Shown one piece after another: positions 32,601 through 43,592 of a stretch of 64,000 nt of DNA. Origin of the DNA: Okapia johnstoni (Eukaryota; Chordata; Mammalia; Artiodactyla; Giraffidae); NCBI GenBank assembly GCA_024291935.2, contig CM044326.1:32115948-32179947 (forward strand), in the 5' to 3' direction. The translations under genes were made by a program, and so were the position numbers. Position 1 is the stretch's first letter. Each line of letters opens with the position of its first letter. A model generated the notes under the pieces. That model had not been told where the DNA came from. It saw nothing but the letters and a program-made list of their open reading frames with translations, and did not search any database.

Positions 32601-33110
32601 TCTCTCAGGGTCCAGGAGGAAAGAGGTTTGCATTCAGATGAAGTAGACTGCAGGAGAGCTTAGTTCAGGGGCAGTTTACAAAGGCGTGGCAGGGTGGGGT
32701 CCCCCCTAAGGGCTAGCGCACCTGCAGGTCGGCCAGCTTGATGGGGAGAGAGGATTCTGGAACCCGAGAGGAAAGTGTTGTCGAGAGAGGGGCACCTGGA
32801 GAGGAGCCCGGAGCCCCTGGAAGTGCCGTCTGGGGTGGGGAGGCAGGTGAGGCTGCAGAGTTCCCTGGGGTGGTGGTGGTGGGGTGGGGTGTGTCAACAG
32901 GTTCAGTGGGGTCCCTCGAAGGGGGACCTGTGACCTCAGGGCAGCTCATAAGGTCCTAGTTTTCCGACTTACTGTGGGGTACCTGGGGAGGAACCCCCCC
33001 TTCAGGAGGAGGCCTGGTGGTCTGGGTGCCCTGCAGGTGTGGGCCCCCGGGTGCCCTGGACGGCCCTGTGCGCTGGGCGGGCCACCAGTCCGGAGCCTGG
33101 GGAGCTGCAT
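32601..33110. other. GC-rich unique DNA
   Basis: No recognised repeat or gene; contains a short GGTGGTGGTGGGGTGG run near 32868-32890. Confidence 0.45.
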
Positions 33111-33213
33111 GGGGTGGGGCGGGGCGGGGCTCGGGGCAGGGGGCGGGGCTCGGGACAAGGGGCGGGGCGGGACTCGGGGTAGGGGGTAGGGGCTCGGGGC
33201 AGGGGGCGGGGCT
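33111..33213 (+). repeat. GC-box tandem repeat
   Basis: Repeated GGGGCGGGGCTCGGG units spaced by roughly 25 bp with GGCAGGGGGC linkers. It is dense in Sp1/KLF cores and G-runs. Confidence 0.85.
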
Positions 33214-33815
33214 GTGCCTGCACAAGCCTGGACAACCTGTCTCACTTTGCAGCCTGTGATCTGGTTGAGACATGGGTGCTACCCAGGACTGGACCACCCC
33301 GGTCTCCCACCAGAACTCGGGACCCACCTGTGCTGGGTGCCGGAGGCGCTGGACTGCCTTGCCACATTGCTGAGACCCTCCCGGGGAGCACCAACACTGC
33401 TCCACGTGCAGGGAGGGTGGAGCCCCCACCTGGCCCTCCAGGATGCCCCCTCCTTTCCTGGACTCAGCTCACCCCTCCCTGAAGGACCTTCGATTAAGCA
33501 CAAACCAGAAGATTCCAGAAACCAGATTATGATGTAATGGGACATTTTCACATTTGGCTTCTTCATACCCGCTTCAAAGAACAGGGACGGAGCTCGTCTA
33601 GCCCGGCCCGATCGCGGGGTCCTGAGCCCCTCCCAGGAAGGAGCCACCTCGGTGGGCCCTCTGGTTTTGCACAGACAGGATGACCTCACAACTCACCCTC
33701 CAAGCCAGGACACTTCTTTTGAGAGAGAAACAGGGCACCCCAGTGATGACCCAGGACACAGGGATGACCGGGGATGTCTGGTCACCCTCTGCAGAGTAAC
33801 TGGGTTCTGCTCTGA
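33214..33815. other. Unique DNA, no gene seen
   Basis: No recognised repeat or exon. Confidence 0.45.
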
Positions 33816-34018
33816 GCTAGTGGTAAAGAACCCACCTGCCAACACAGGAGACGCAAGTGACTCCGGTTCAATCCCTGGTTCGGGAAGATCCCCTGGAGGA
33901 GGAAGTGGCAACTCACTCCAGTATTCTTGCCTGGAGAATCCCATAGACAGATGAGCCTGGTGGGCTACTGTCCGTAGGGTCGAAAAGAGCTGGACATGAC
34001 TGAAGCGACTTAGCACGG
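33816..34018 (+). mobile_element. Bov-tA type SINE
   Basis: Sense copy. The tRNA-like head runs from about TAGTGGTAAAGAACCCACC, followed by GGTTCAATCCCTGG (B box), then CTGGAGAATCCCATAGACAG and a 3' end CTGAAGCGACTTAGCACGG. The first dozen bases of the head are missing. Confidence 0.93.
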
Positions 34019-34749
34019 CTCTGGGCTGACCAGCCATGGCAGAGTGCCCCAAAGCTTCCACGGCAGTGATCGCTCATCTGGCTCGAGGTCTGCTGCGCGG
34101 GCAGGGCTGGGCAGGGACGGTCACTCCACGTCAGTCCACGTGGCTTCAGCCTAGGTGGCTGGGCAGGCAGCTGGAGGATCTGCTTCTGGTGCTTCACTCG
34201 CTGGTGAGCCAGGGCCTCTCTTCTGCCTTCCACTTGGGCTTCCGGGCTGCAGGGTGGCTGGTCCAGGAGCGAGTGAGCCTGGGGGCTGTGGGGAGGGGCT
34301 TCCAGTCCCAGAGCATCACTTCTGCCATCACCAGAACTGCCCAGGTCAGGAGAGGGCACAGCCACTCTCCCTCCGGACAAGGCGTTGGGAGGACGGGGCT
34401 GGAAGGCGCAGGCACCCAGGACGTGGCGGCTGGCCCAGCGCCTCACAGAAGTCACTGGGTCCCTAAGGGGCAGCTGCCTCTCCGCTGTGTCCACAAGAGC
34501 TGGGACAATGCTTCCTCCCTAAAGGTGGGCTTGAGGCTGCACTCCTGCGAGGCCGTTCCTTGAGGAGCCATCTGGGGGTTTCTGCAGGCTGTCCGCTGGG
34601 GCCCTCTCCCCGCTTTGGGGGCCGGCCCCGTGCGGTCATGGTTCCCTTTGGTCTCAGCCCGCTGGGGCCGCCGCAGTGGGTACCAGAGACCGGGGCGGAA
34701 ACAGCAGAGGTGAACTTCTCCCGGGCCCGGAGGCTGGAAGCCCAGGGTC
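34019..34749. other. GC-rich unique DNA
   Basis: Overlapping chance frames on both strands; no domain or repeat recognised. Confidence 0.45.
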
Positions 34750-34975
34750 AAAGTGGTTTCTCCTCCACCCTTCCCTCCGAGTGCTCACGTGGTCTTCCCT
34801 CTGCGCCCCTGGTGTCCCCCCTTCCTGTGAGGTCACTGTCCTGTTGGGTTAGGGCCCAACCCCCTGACCGCATTTCACCTCGATCACCTCCTGAAGACCT
34901 CGTCTCCATGTCGGGTCCCCACGGGGGTGAGGGCTCCCAGTGTGGATTCTGGGGACACGGTTCCAGCCAGAGCAC
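34750..34975 (-). mobile_element. MaLR-type LTR fragment
   Basis: CTCACGTGGTCTTCCCTCTG, GGGTTAGGGCCCAACC and GGGACACGGTTCCAGCC follow the antisense layout of an MLT1/MST LTR (TCACATGGTCTTCCCTCTG ... TTAGGGCCCACCC ... GGACACAATTCAGCC). Confidence 0.6.
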
Positions 34976-35875
34976 CCACTCCCCCCTCACCTCAGTCCCT
35001 CTGCCAGCTCCTCCTCTCCCGACGTGAAGCTTCCGAGGGCCCAGAGTGTGGTCCCTGGCAGCTTCCCTTTTCTCTGTCCCTCTACACTGTCCCTGGGTGG
35101 CCCCATCCCTCCCATCCTTGAAGACTGCCTGCTGCTGACTCCCCATCCTGGGTCCCTCTCCTGAGCTCGGCCAGGCCTCCAGCCTCCCGTCTGCTCTCCC
35201 CGTGCAGGTCAGAGGCCAGAAGAGAGCCCGCCACCCCTTCTCCACCCTGCCCCCTCCCCTGCCGGCTTTTCCATCCCAGGAGATCACCCCGACACTCTGC
35301 TGCAACCCCAGCCTAGGCTGCACCCCTGACTCTGCCCCTCCCTCGCTCCCCACACTCAGAGGGGCCTGTCTGCTCCCTGAATCTCTCTTACATCCAGACT
35401 CCTTCCTGCCGCCCCCCACCCCCACCCCACGCCGCGGTCCACTGTGCTCCCTCTAGCTGGGCTCCTGCAGGTTCACCGTGAGGGTTTCTTTCTTACTCAA
35501 GATTTTTGCTGAAACCGAAGTTTCAACAGTCTATCAGCTCTGGAAAATCCCCAGCCACAGCCCTTTGCCTGTCACCTCTCCCCAGCGTGGGTATGTGTGC
35601 CTTTGGTGCTGCGCCCTTGTGTCCTCACCTTCTCCGTCCCCGGCCTCTGCTGGATCCTGGGGGCCTTCTCAGGCTGTCCTCGGGGTCACTGTTCCCTCTT
35701 CATCTGCATCGGGTCTGCTGTGAAGCCGATCAACCAAGTTTCAGATTTCAATGGCAATATACATATATTTAGAAGTCTTTAAAAATCTGAAAATTTATGG
35801 CAGTCTCATGTACCTTGCTTATGTTTGCAATTCCCTTTAGTTTTTTAAGTTTTGGTTTTTATAAAATTTATACAC
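34976..35875. other. C-rich unique DNA grading to AT-rich
   Basis: No recognised gene. Composition falls sharply in GC after about 35700, just before the SINE. Confidence 0.45.
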
Positions 35876-36092
35876 TTACCAGGTGGCCCTCATGGTAAAG
35901 AACTCGCCTGTCAAAGCAGGAGACAGAAGAGATGGAGGTTTGATCCTTGGGTCAGTAAGATCTCCTGGAGGGAATGGCACCCACTCCAGTGTTCTTGCCT
36001 GGAGAATCCCATGGGCAGAGGAGCCTGGCGGGCTACAGTCTACAGGGTCGCAACGAGTCAGACATGAGACTGAGGCGACTCAGCACACACAC
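35876..36092 (+). mobile_element. Bov-tA type SINE
   Basis: Sense copy with a diverged head (CAGGTGGCCCTCATGGTAAAG), body GTTCTTGCCTGGAGAATCCC and 3' end GAGGCGACTCAGCAC, followed by an ACACACACATACATA tail. Confidence 0.93.
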
Positions 36093-36499
36093 ATACATAG
36101 ATCCAAGAATCAGTGGGGCTCCACACAGCTGTTTTTTTAAGGTTTTAACTTCTACCAACTTTATACAAAGACATAGTATAAGCAGTCAACATGGTTTATA
36201 GGCATTTTATCTCTTTAATTCCGCTCCCCCCGCCCCCACCCCGCCTCGCCTTATCAGTCCATCATCACTGCAGCCTGGACTCCTGGCTCCCAGGTCCTGG
36301 GCACAATGCGATGCTCCTTGTCCTTGTTCTAAGGCCCTGAAACTCTCTAATGCCCTGTCTCGGGGAAGGATGTGTTAGAAGTGGCACAGACTCTCCCCAA
36401 ACCCCGTAAACCCACACGTCCACCAGGGCAGCAGAACCAGAGTGCAGGGACACTGCCTGCAGGCAGCCAGGCGTCAGGGCGTCCCTCTGTTGGTGGCAG
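36093..36499. other. Unique DNA upstream of CpG island
   Basis: Short AT-rich then GC-rich sequence; no recognised feature. Confidence 0.4.
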
Positions 36500-37180
36500 G
36501 GAGGCCCCGCCGGCAGCGTGGAGACCGGTGCCCTCGGAGCGGGAGGAAGGGGGGAAGCAGGGGGCGTCCGGTGGGCCTGAGAACAGCGAGCGCGGGAGGA
36601 CTTCCTCAGGCTCGGGAGCAGCGCGCTCAGCAAACGCGCAGCCGCGATCGCCGCCCAGAGGCCCTGAGCCGGCAGCGCGGGGCGTTCGACGGGGGCAGCG
36701 GAGTCCGCCGGCGCGGCTCCGCGGAGCGAGGCCTGGGACCGCCCCAGACTGGGAAGCGGGAGACGGACGGAAGTTAAGTCCGGGGAGGAGGGCAGGAAGG
36801 GTCGGCCTTCGGAGGGGCGCAGTCCCGGCATCAGCGCCGGGGCGGCGCGGGGGTCGTGAGCTGGGAGTGCGTCTGCGCCGCTGCGGGTTCCGAGCACCGG
36901 GCACCCGCTTTATGCAGAGGAGAGCGGAAGGAAGGGCTTGTGCTCAGGTCCTGACCCCGCGCAGAGGGCCTCCCGGACGAGAGCGGGCCGGGTGGAGCGT
37001 CGCAGCCCCGCGGGCACGGACAGGCAGCCTGCTGCCCCCAGACGGTGGGCGCGACAGCACCCAGCCACGTCTGCCCCGCGCTCTGTGGCCTGGCGCTTGG
37101 CGCTCACGCGGGAGGCTCGGCTCGGGGTCCCCCGCGCGGTCCATGCTTGTTTGGGTCACTGGCTTCCCAAGGCTGGACTA
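36500..37180. promoter_or_regulatory. CpG island
   Basis: Dense CpG (for example GGCGCGGCTCCGCGGAGCG near 36710) that ends around 37180. Chance frames on both strands (up to 269 codons plus, 210 minus) overlap and have no domain. No TATA box, and direction of any transcription is unknown. Confidence 0.58.
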
Positions 37181-37689
37181 GGGCTCAGGAACTCCTCCCA
37201 GGTGACTGAGTCCCTCGGGAGCAAGTCGGGTCCACGGTGGGGACCTCGCCAGGGCGCGGTCAAGTGTCTCGACAGCAAGGCGTCTGGCCTCCCGGAGGAG
37301 AGCGCACGGAGGAACCAAGGGGTTTTCTTGGCCGTCGGAGCCGACGCCCAGCACAGCCTGCGCAGCCCCTCTGTGACTTGTGACCCGGAGTCAACGCTTC
37401 ACGTCCCCCCACGTTTCTGATCCAGCAGTCTGCCGATTTTACCGCGATAAACAAAATATGCTGTATTGGTAGAACTGAGGAACAGAAATAGTACCTACCG
37501 AGCTATAGAACAGGATGACGCAGTGACACTCGCTGCAACATGAGGAATGCTGCGGACCGCCCTGAGTGAGGGAGGCCCCTCCAGGAGCACCTACTGCAGT
37601 TCTGTCTGTGCGGAATGTCGGGACAGGCAGAGCCACAGAGACCGAAGGCATGTTTCCAGGGGCCGGGCCTGCGGACGGGCCTGCAGTTT
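37181..37689. other. Unique DNA, no gene seen
   Basis: CpG density falls off; no recognised repeat or exon. Confidence 0.4.
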
Positions 37690-37832
37690 CTTTGGGGCTG
37701 ATGAAAATGTCCTAAGATTAGATTATGGTGATGGTTTGGTCGCACAACTTGGCAAATGCACTAAAACCCTCTGAATTGTATATTTTGATTGACTGAATTT
37801 TATGACATGTAAATTATATCTCAATCAAAGTA
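37690..37832 (+). mobile_element. L1M-type 3'-UTR fragment
   Basis: TTTGGGGCTGATGAAAATGT, GATTATGGTGATGGTTTGG and ATGTAAATTATATCTCAATC are the classic sense-orientation end of an old L1 3'-UTR. Confidence 0.75.
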
Positions 37833-37889
37833 TTTAGGAAAGAACAGGAGCTAACATACCCATAAAGGAATTCCTGGAAAAACAAAAAT

Positions 37890-38470
37890 TCAAAAGCATC
37901 GGCAGAGAGCAGGCGTTAAAAATGAAAATCCACCGCGACTCACCTAGCCTGAAAAGGTCTGAAAGGACACATTCCATACTCAGGGGCGCTGACCCAGAAT
38001 GAGACGTACTTTTGTAACGTTATTGTGTATTAAGGAGAAAGTCCTGCAGACAGTCAGGCAAAATGCCCGTGGTCTATCAGGGGAAGAAAATCAGATTGTC
38101 TGTGACTTTTCAAAAGCAGTAGTATACGGAGGAAGAAAATGCAGTGATCTATTTAGGACAGTAAAGGGGGTCTTCACGTTTGTCCACGTGACTTGCACAC
38201 GCAGTGGCTGTTGACAGGCTGCCTTTGACATGCAAGCGTTTAGAGCTACTGTTCCCAGGCCTCCTCGTTAGAACCCACGAAGGGACGTGACAGACATGGA
38301 ACAGCCCGGAGACACAGACGTTTCCCGGGGGGCGGGGCCTGGAGTAGGGACTGTGTTAAGTATGTTCAGGGATACTTTCCAAAGACGGAGGAGAAACGTT
38401 CCAAACTCATCTGGGCGTTTCCATCACATGCGTGCAGGTGTTGAGGGCACTTCCGTAAGCTTTAGACACA
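37890..38470 (+). mobile_element. HAL1/L1M-like LINE remnant
   Basis: GAAAATCAGATTGTCTGTGA, then AGCAGTAGTATACGGAGGAAG and ACTGTTCCCAGGCCTCCTCG match the order of an old HAL1/L1M segment (ATCAGACTTCTC ... TGCTAGGAGAAAATGGAG ... GTTCCCATGAGCCC). Non-coding. Confidence 0.52.
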
Positions 38471-40805
38471 AACAACCCAGCACCTGCTAAGGGAGGAGCC
38501 GGCAGAGCCGCTGGAACAGAGGCGCCTGTGAGAGGATCGGGGACGCGGAGGTGGCCGGGCGGCCCCCAGGACGGGACTCCCCTGCTCCTGGGGGGGATGT
38601 GGATCGTCCGCAGGCCGAGAGGTGCGGATCTGGGGCCGTCGGCATCCCCGGTGCCCAGCCTGTGGTCCTTAAACTGCCTCCCTTTGGAGCAGCCAGGGCC
38701 TCTCGGAGGGAGGGGGGGTGGACTCCAGCTCTGAAAATGCAGCAGAGGCTACAAGGAGCAGCCCCCTGTGGTCAGCGCCCTTGTTCCGCCCCTCGAGCGG
38801 GAGGGGCCCCTGTGCCCAGTTCACTCCTTCCCTGTGGCTTTTATTTATTTCCGGGGTAACTGGGTTCAGTCATCAGGGCCCGCGGCAGGGGCACCACGAG
38901 CCTCCGGGGGCGTATCCTTGCCCCGGCTCCCTGCCGGCTCTCCGTTCCTGACAGCTTTGTGGTCTCAGCTGGCCAGGAACCGAGCCGTCCATCTGTCTGT
39001 CCACCTCCAGGTCACCCTCCCCCAGGCAAAGGCTGGAATGGCGCGCCAGGTTGCCCCAGTCCCAGGTCACAGGCCCCCCGACCCCTAAGCTGGGTCCAGG
39101 GGGCTGCCAGTGTCTCCCCTCTGTAGGATCCAAGCGTGTGCAAACCGCCCACGTGGCAGTTCCCATGTGGAGGATCTCGGGCTCCAAGGCCTTAAAATAT
39201 CTAAGGAAATCCTGGAAAACGCCCATCCAGGCGATGGAGCCACAGGCTGTGTGGGCAGATGGCGCCGCCCAAGGCTGCCGGGCTGTGAAGGCGGATCAGA
39301 TGCTGTGCAGGCGGCTGTGTGCACAGCACAACACAGAGGAACTCAGCACAGGGCAACACAACATGGCACAGGGCAACTCATTGTGACACAGGACAACATA
39401 ACACAGGGCCCATTTTGCACAGAACCAGCTCAGGGCCCCGGGGGTCCTAGGATGAGCCCCAGACCCCTGGGCAAGCCCCTTGCTCCCAGGGCCAGGGCTT
39501 GTCTTGCAGGGAGCTTCAGGCTGGGGCCGGGTGTGGGGCCTCCTCTGGTCAGGGGTGGCCTGCAGCCCCCGGGGGCAGGTTCGATGATGGAGGTGCCCCA
39601 AGCACTGGCCGCCTTCCTGGCAGGGGTCCAGGCTGTGGGACCGGTGGGCAGGAGAAATATCACGTCCTGAGCTCCTGCCACGTGCAGGCGGCAGAGGTCA
39701 CTTCAGCCCCTGACCTGTGTGCCTCCCGAGCAGAAGCCATAAACAGCCCGCTCTGCAGAGGGGAGACTGCAGCCCTGGAGGTGACAAGGGCCTAGGCGGG
39801 GCTGGGCTGTGATGGAGGTGGTGGGGGCCCAGGGCTCTGGGCCAGACTGGCTGCGCCTTGGGGAGGCCGGTCCTTGCGTCCTCTGGGTTGGGGGCACCGC
39901 GCCTTGAACTGTGGGTCCATGGGGCTCCAGACCCCGGCTGGGCCTTCTTTTCCTGGGCATCGTGCCTGAGGTTCATCTGCCAGCCTAGGGCCGGGGGGTG
40001 GGCAGAAGGGACTCAGAACCTGCCCTGGGGGAGACTGGGCTGGCGTGATGCTGGCTGGTGGGCCTGGGGTCCATGCTCAACCCCACACTGAGCTGCTGTT
40101 ACCACAGGCAGACCTGAGACCACAGGTCAGAGGCGAGGCCAGCACCATGGCGGGGTCCCTTGGCTCCTAGCTGGCCACGCCGGGGCTCCGTCCAGGTGAG
40201 CACCCCTGTCCGCCACTCTGGGAAGCCTGCCACTCCCTGAAGGGGCACGGGGCCCTCCCTGGAGCTTGGGGGCAGGAGCTCTGCAGAGAGAAAACCCAGT
40301 TCAGGACCTTATATAGTCCCTGCTCCAGCAGGGGATCCCGGGGCCTTTGTGGGGGTGCGGTCCTCCCAGCTCTGGGGACCCCCTACACCTGGCCAGAGCT
40401 TCGGAAGTGGGGCCACTGAGAGGAGGGTGATCGCTAGGCCAGGAGGTGGGGAGATCAGGGGCTGAGCCAGGACCACCGCAGCCTCGAGCAGATACACGGG
40501 AGGCTGGGACACTGAGCTCTCTGATGCCGGCCCCTGCCCTCCCCCCACCCCGGGCGGGTGCAAGGACCCCCTAAACCTGCCGCAAGCCCCTCCCCAGGCA
40601 GGGGCACGGCGCCCTCGGCAAATGTCCTTGTCCGATTGGGGCCCGGCGCGCCCTCTGGTGGTGAGATGGGGCATCACCTTCCCTGTCTTTGGCAGGTGGC
40701 TCCGAACTGGGAGGCGGGGGTCCCCGAATCTGAGTTTGTCTGTATGAGCGACACCAGTCCCGGGTGGCACATGGCTCTGCGAGTCAGCTGACCACGGCAG
40801 TAATT
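38471..40805. other. GC-rich unique DNA with a small CA-rich repeat
   Basis: No gene was recognised. A MIR-like trace (GGGAGACTGCAGCCCTGGAG, minus) lies near 39760 but is too weak to call separately. Confidence 0.42.
39346..39405 (+). repeat. 20-bp imperfect tandem repeat, three units
   Basis: GCACAGGGCAACACAACATG-type units at 39346, 39366 and 39386 with several mismatches. Similar ACAGCACAACACAG sequence flanks it. Confidence 0.8.
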
Positions 40806-40926
40806 TTTTTCTTTTTGGCTCTGCCACGACGCTCGTGGGATCTTAGTTCCCTGACCAAGGATTGAACCCATACCCCCTGCAGTGAGAGCTCAGAGCCCTA
40901 AGCATTGGCCCACCAGGCAATTCCCG
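40806..40926 (-). mobile_element. CHR-type tRNA-derived SINE
   Basis: TCTTAGTTCCCTGACCAAGG, ATTGAACCCATACCCCCTGC and CCACCAGGCAATTCCC are the antisense body and tRNA-like head of an artiodactyl CHR SINE. Confidence 0.85.
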
Positions 40927-41000
40927 GTAATTTTTGATATTGTGTCTTATGTGGCTTTTTGAATTGCTGTAACAAAACTCCTTTTGTTACATACATATAT

Positions 41001-41197
41001 CTGAAAGTGAAAGTGAAAGTCGCTCAGTCGTGTCCGACTCTTTGCCATCCCATGGACTATACAGTCCATGGAATTCTCCAGGCCAGAATACTGGAGTTGG
41101 TAGCCTTTCCCTTCTCTGGGTGATCTTCCCAATCCAGGGATCAAACCCGGGTCTCCCGCATTGCAGGCGGATTCTTTATATTGACATATGGGGAAGA
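41001..41197 (-). mobile_element. Bov-tA type SINE
   Basis: Antisense copy starting with the 3' hallmark CTGAAAGTGAAAGTGAAAG and CGCTCAGTCGTGTCCGACTC. The tRNA-like head is diverged (TCTTTATATTGACATATGGG). Confidence 0.93.
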
Positions 41198-42261
41198 AAG
41201 TTGCTTAGTGCTAACATGCTAAAAACCTAAGAAGTGGGAGTGAATTTGATGCTGTGCACTGTATCTTTTTAACAATAAGTAATAACCAGTCGTGGAAACA
41301 AGAATTAAGTGGGAAAAGCCCCATCCATTGCATCAAGAGATGCATTTCCAACAAAAAGTTACTTTCTCTGTCAGCTTTCTATCGAAATGTATAATGTAAA
41401 TTATTTACACCCCAATTTGTGCTTTTGATTGTGAGCTAATAGCTGTAAAAATAGCCTAATTCATACATAAAGATAATTAAGAGTCTATGAAGTACAGGAA
41501 ACGACATTTCAGTTCATGCACATACTTTCGTGGGCGGCCCCTGTGGGACCTGCTGGGGTCAGGTCTGTCCCTTCCTTATGTTTCACAAAATACATCACAT
41601 GAGGGTAGAATTCAAGGGCAAAGAGGGATGAAAATACAGGTAAATTAGAAAGAAATGGTGCCTATTAAAGACTGCCTGTTTTTATTATTGATCATGGTGG
41701 CTTTCAAGTCACTATATTTAGATTTTGTGGAATATATTGAAAAGATCGAGCCAGCACATTTTTGAAATGTCAGCACACTGATATGTGCAACATCACGGAC
41801 AAATCTCAAAAACATGCTGAATAAAGGAAGCTTTACCCGTGAGAGCTTCTTAAAGGAAAGTGCACTTTCTTTCCTTCTTGTCTTCTATCAGAATTCCCGA
41901 GGGCTATCCATTGTCCTTAGGGAGCTGCTTTGGCTGCGTTCATGTTTCCTGATAGGTAACACCCTCGTTATCAAATGTATCAAGCATTTGTAACGGGACG
42001 TTTCGGTTTCTCTTTAACTCAGAGGACCGGGTGCATCCCACCTGGCACCAGTGACGGTGGCTGACGGTGCCTGAGGGCTCTCTGGGCACGTGTGCTAAGC
42101 GCTTCACTGCGTTCCGTCGTCAGGACACAGAAATGTGCAGCTGGCGGCATGGCCGTCCTCCTGTGGCTGAGGACGTGGACTCGCCCAGCCTGCCAGTGGC
42201 AGAACAGGGGGAGTGGACTCTGCTCTGTCAAGCTGACAAGAGGTCAGAACTTAAAAAGCGT
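41198..42261. other. AT-rich unique DNA
   Basis: The first substantial AT-rich unique stretch of the window. It contains the candidate regulatory islet at 41370-41490 and a weak L1 3'-UTR-like patch near 41785-41840 (GTGCAACATCACGGACAAAT). Confidence 0.4.
41370..41490. promoter_or_regulatory. AT-rich islet with inverted TGTAAAT pair and TAATTA
   Basis: TGTAAAT and ATTTACA form a perfect 7+1+7 palindrome at 41395-41409. Downstream are TAATAGC, a MEF2-like TAAAAATAG (about 41446-41454) and a homeodomain core TAATTA at 41474-41479. No repeat family is recognised here. A developmental enhancer is possible; evidence is motif density only. Confidence 0.3.
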
Positions 42262-43592
42262 CAGTTCAGTTCAGTTCAGTCGCTCAGTCGTGTCCGACTC
42301 TTTGCGACCCCATGAATTGCAGCACGCCAAGCCTCTCTGTCCATCACCAACTCCCACAGTCCACCCAAACCCATGTCCATCGAGTCGGTGATGCCATCCA
42401 ACCATCTTATCCTCTGTCGTCTCCTTCTCCTCCCGCCCCCAATCCTACCCAGCATCAGGGTCTTTTCCAATGAGTCAGCTCTTCGCATGAGGTGGCCAAA
42501 GTATTGGAGTTTCAGCTTCAACATCAGTCCTTCCAATGAACACCCAGGACTGATCTCCTTTAGGATGGACTGGTTGGATCTCCTTGCAGTCCAAGGGACT
42601 CTCAAGAGTCTTCTCCAACACCACAGTTCAAAAGCATCAATTCTGCGGCGCTCAGCTTTCTTCACCGTCCAACTCTCACATCCATACATGACCACTGGAA
42701 AAACCATAGCCTTGACTAGACGGACTTTTGTTGGCAAAGTAACGTCTCTGCTTTTAAATATGCTATCTAGGTTGGCCATAACCTTCCTTCCAAGGAGTAA
42801 GCCTCTTTTAATTTCATGGCTGCAATCACCATCAGCAGTGATTTTGGAGCCCCAAAAAATAAAGTCTGACACTGTTTCCACTGTTTCCCCATCTATTTGC
42901 CATGAAGAGATGGGACCAGATGCCATGATCTTATTTTTCTGAAAGTTGAGCTTTAAGCCAACTTTTTCACTCTCCTCTCTCACTTTCATCAAGAGGCTTT
43001 TTAGTTCTTCTTCACTTTCTGCCTTGAGGGTGGTGTCATCTGCATATCTGAGGTTATTGATATTTCTCCCAGCAATCTTGATTCCAGCTTGTGTTTCTTC
43101 CAGCCCAGCGTTTCTCATGATGTACTCTGCATATAAGTTAAATAAGCAGGGTGACAATATACAGCCTTGACGTACTCCTTTTCCTATTTGGAACCAGTCT
43201 GTTGTTCCATGTCCAGTTCTAACTGTTGCTTCCTGACCTGCATACAGATTTCTCAAGAGGCAGGTCAGGTGGTCTGGTATTCCCATCTCTTTCAGAATTT
43301 TCCACAGCTTATTGTGATCCACACAGTCAAAGGCTTTGGCATAGTCAATAAAGCAGAAATAGATGTTTTTCTGGAACTCTCTTGCTTTTTCGATGATCCA
43401 GCAGATATTGATAATTTGATCTCTGGTTCCTCTGCCTTTTCTAAAACCAGCTTGAACATCTGGAAGTTCACGGTTCACGTATTGCTGAAGCCTGGCTTGG
43501 AGAATTTTGAGCACTACTTTACTAGCGTGTGAGATGAGTGCAGTTGTGCGGTAGTTTGAGCGTTCTTTGGCACTGCCTTTCTTTGGGGTTAA
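42262..43592 (-). mobile_element. BovB LINE with long intact RT region
   Basis: Antisense BovB about 1.33 kb long. The 3' end has the tandem TCAGT units TCAGTTCAGTTCAGTTCAG that BovB tails commonly carry. The 5' truncation is around 43592, inside the RT domain. Of the five BovB loci this is the least decayed, suggesting the youngest insertion. Confidence 0.97.
42276..43514 (-). pseudogene. BovB reverse transcriptase, 412 uninterrupted codons
   Basis: The RT palm motifs are all present: FIDYAKAFD at residues 55-63, QGCILSP at 116-122, the catalytic YADD at 157-160 and GLKLN at 186-190. The RTE C-terminal block follows (VMYGCESW at 275-282, WTARRSNQS at 308-316, [12 protein letters not shown] at the end). 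The same frame continues open for about 25 codons upstream of the nominal GTG start. A complete BovB protein is roughly 1000 residues with an N-terminal apurinic-type endonuclease, which is missing, as is any promoter. It cannot mobilise itself; whether it is transcribed is unknown. An unusual residue is Trp221, where other copies in this window have Leu (IFLGSK). Confidence 0.93.

Noticed and set aside
36265..37181. Frames of 269 (plus) and 210 (minus) codons in the 36.5 kb CpG island
   Set aside because: No domain, both strands open at once, composition typical of CpG islands.
39700..39795. MIR-like trace on the minus strand
   Set aside because: Only a short GGGAGACTGCAGCCC-type match; not strong enough to annotate as a separate element.
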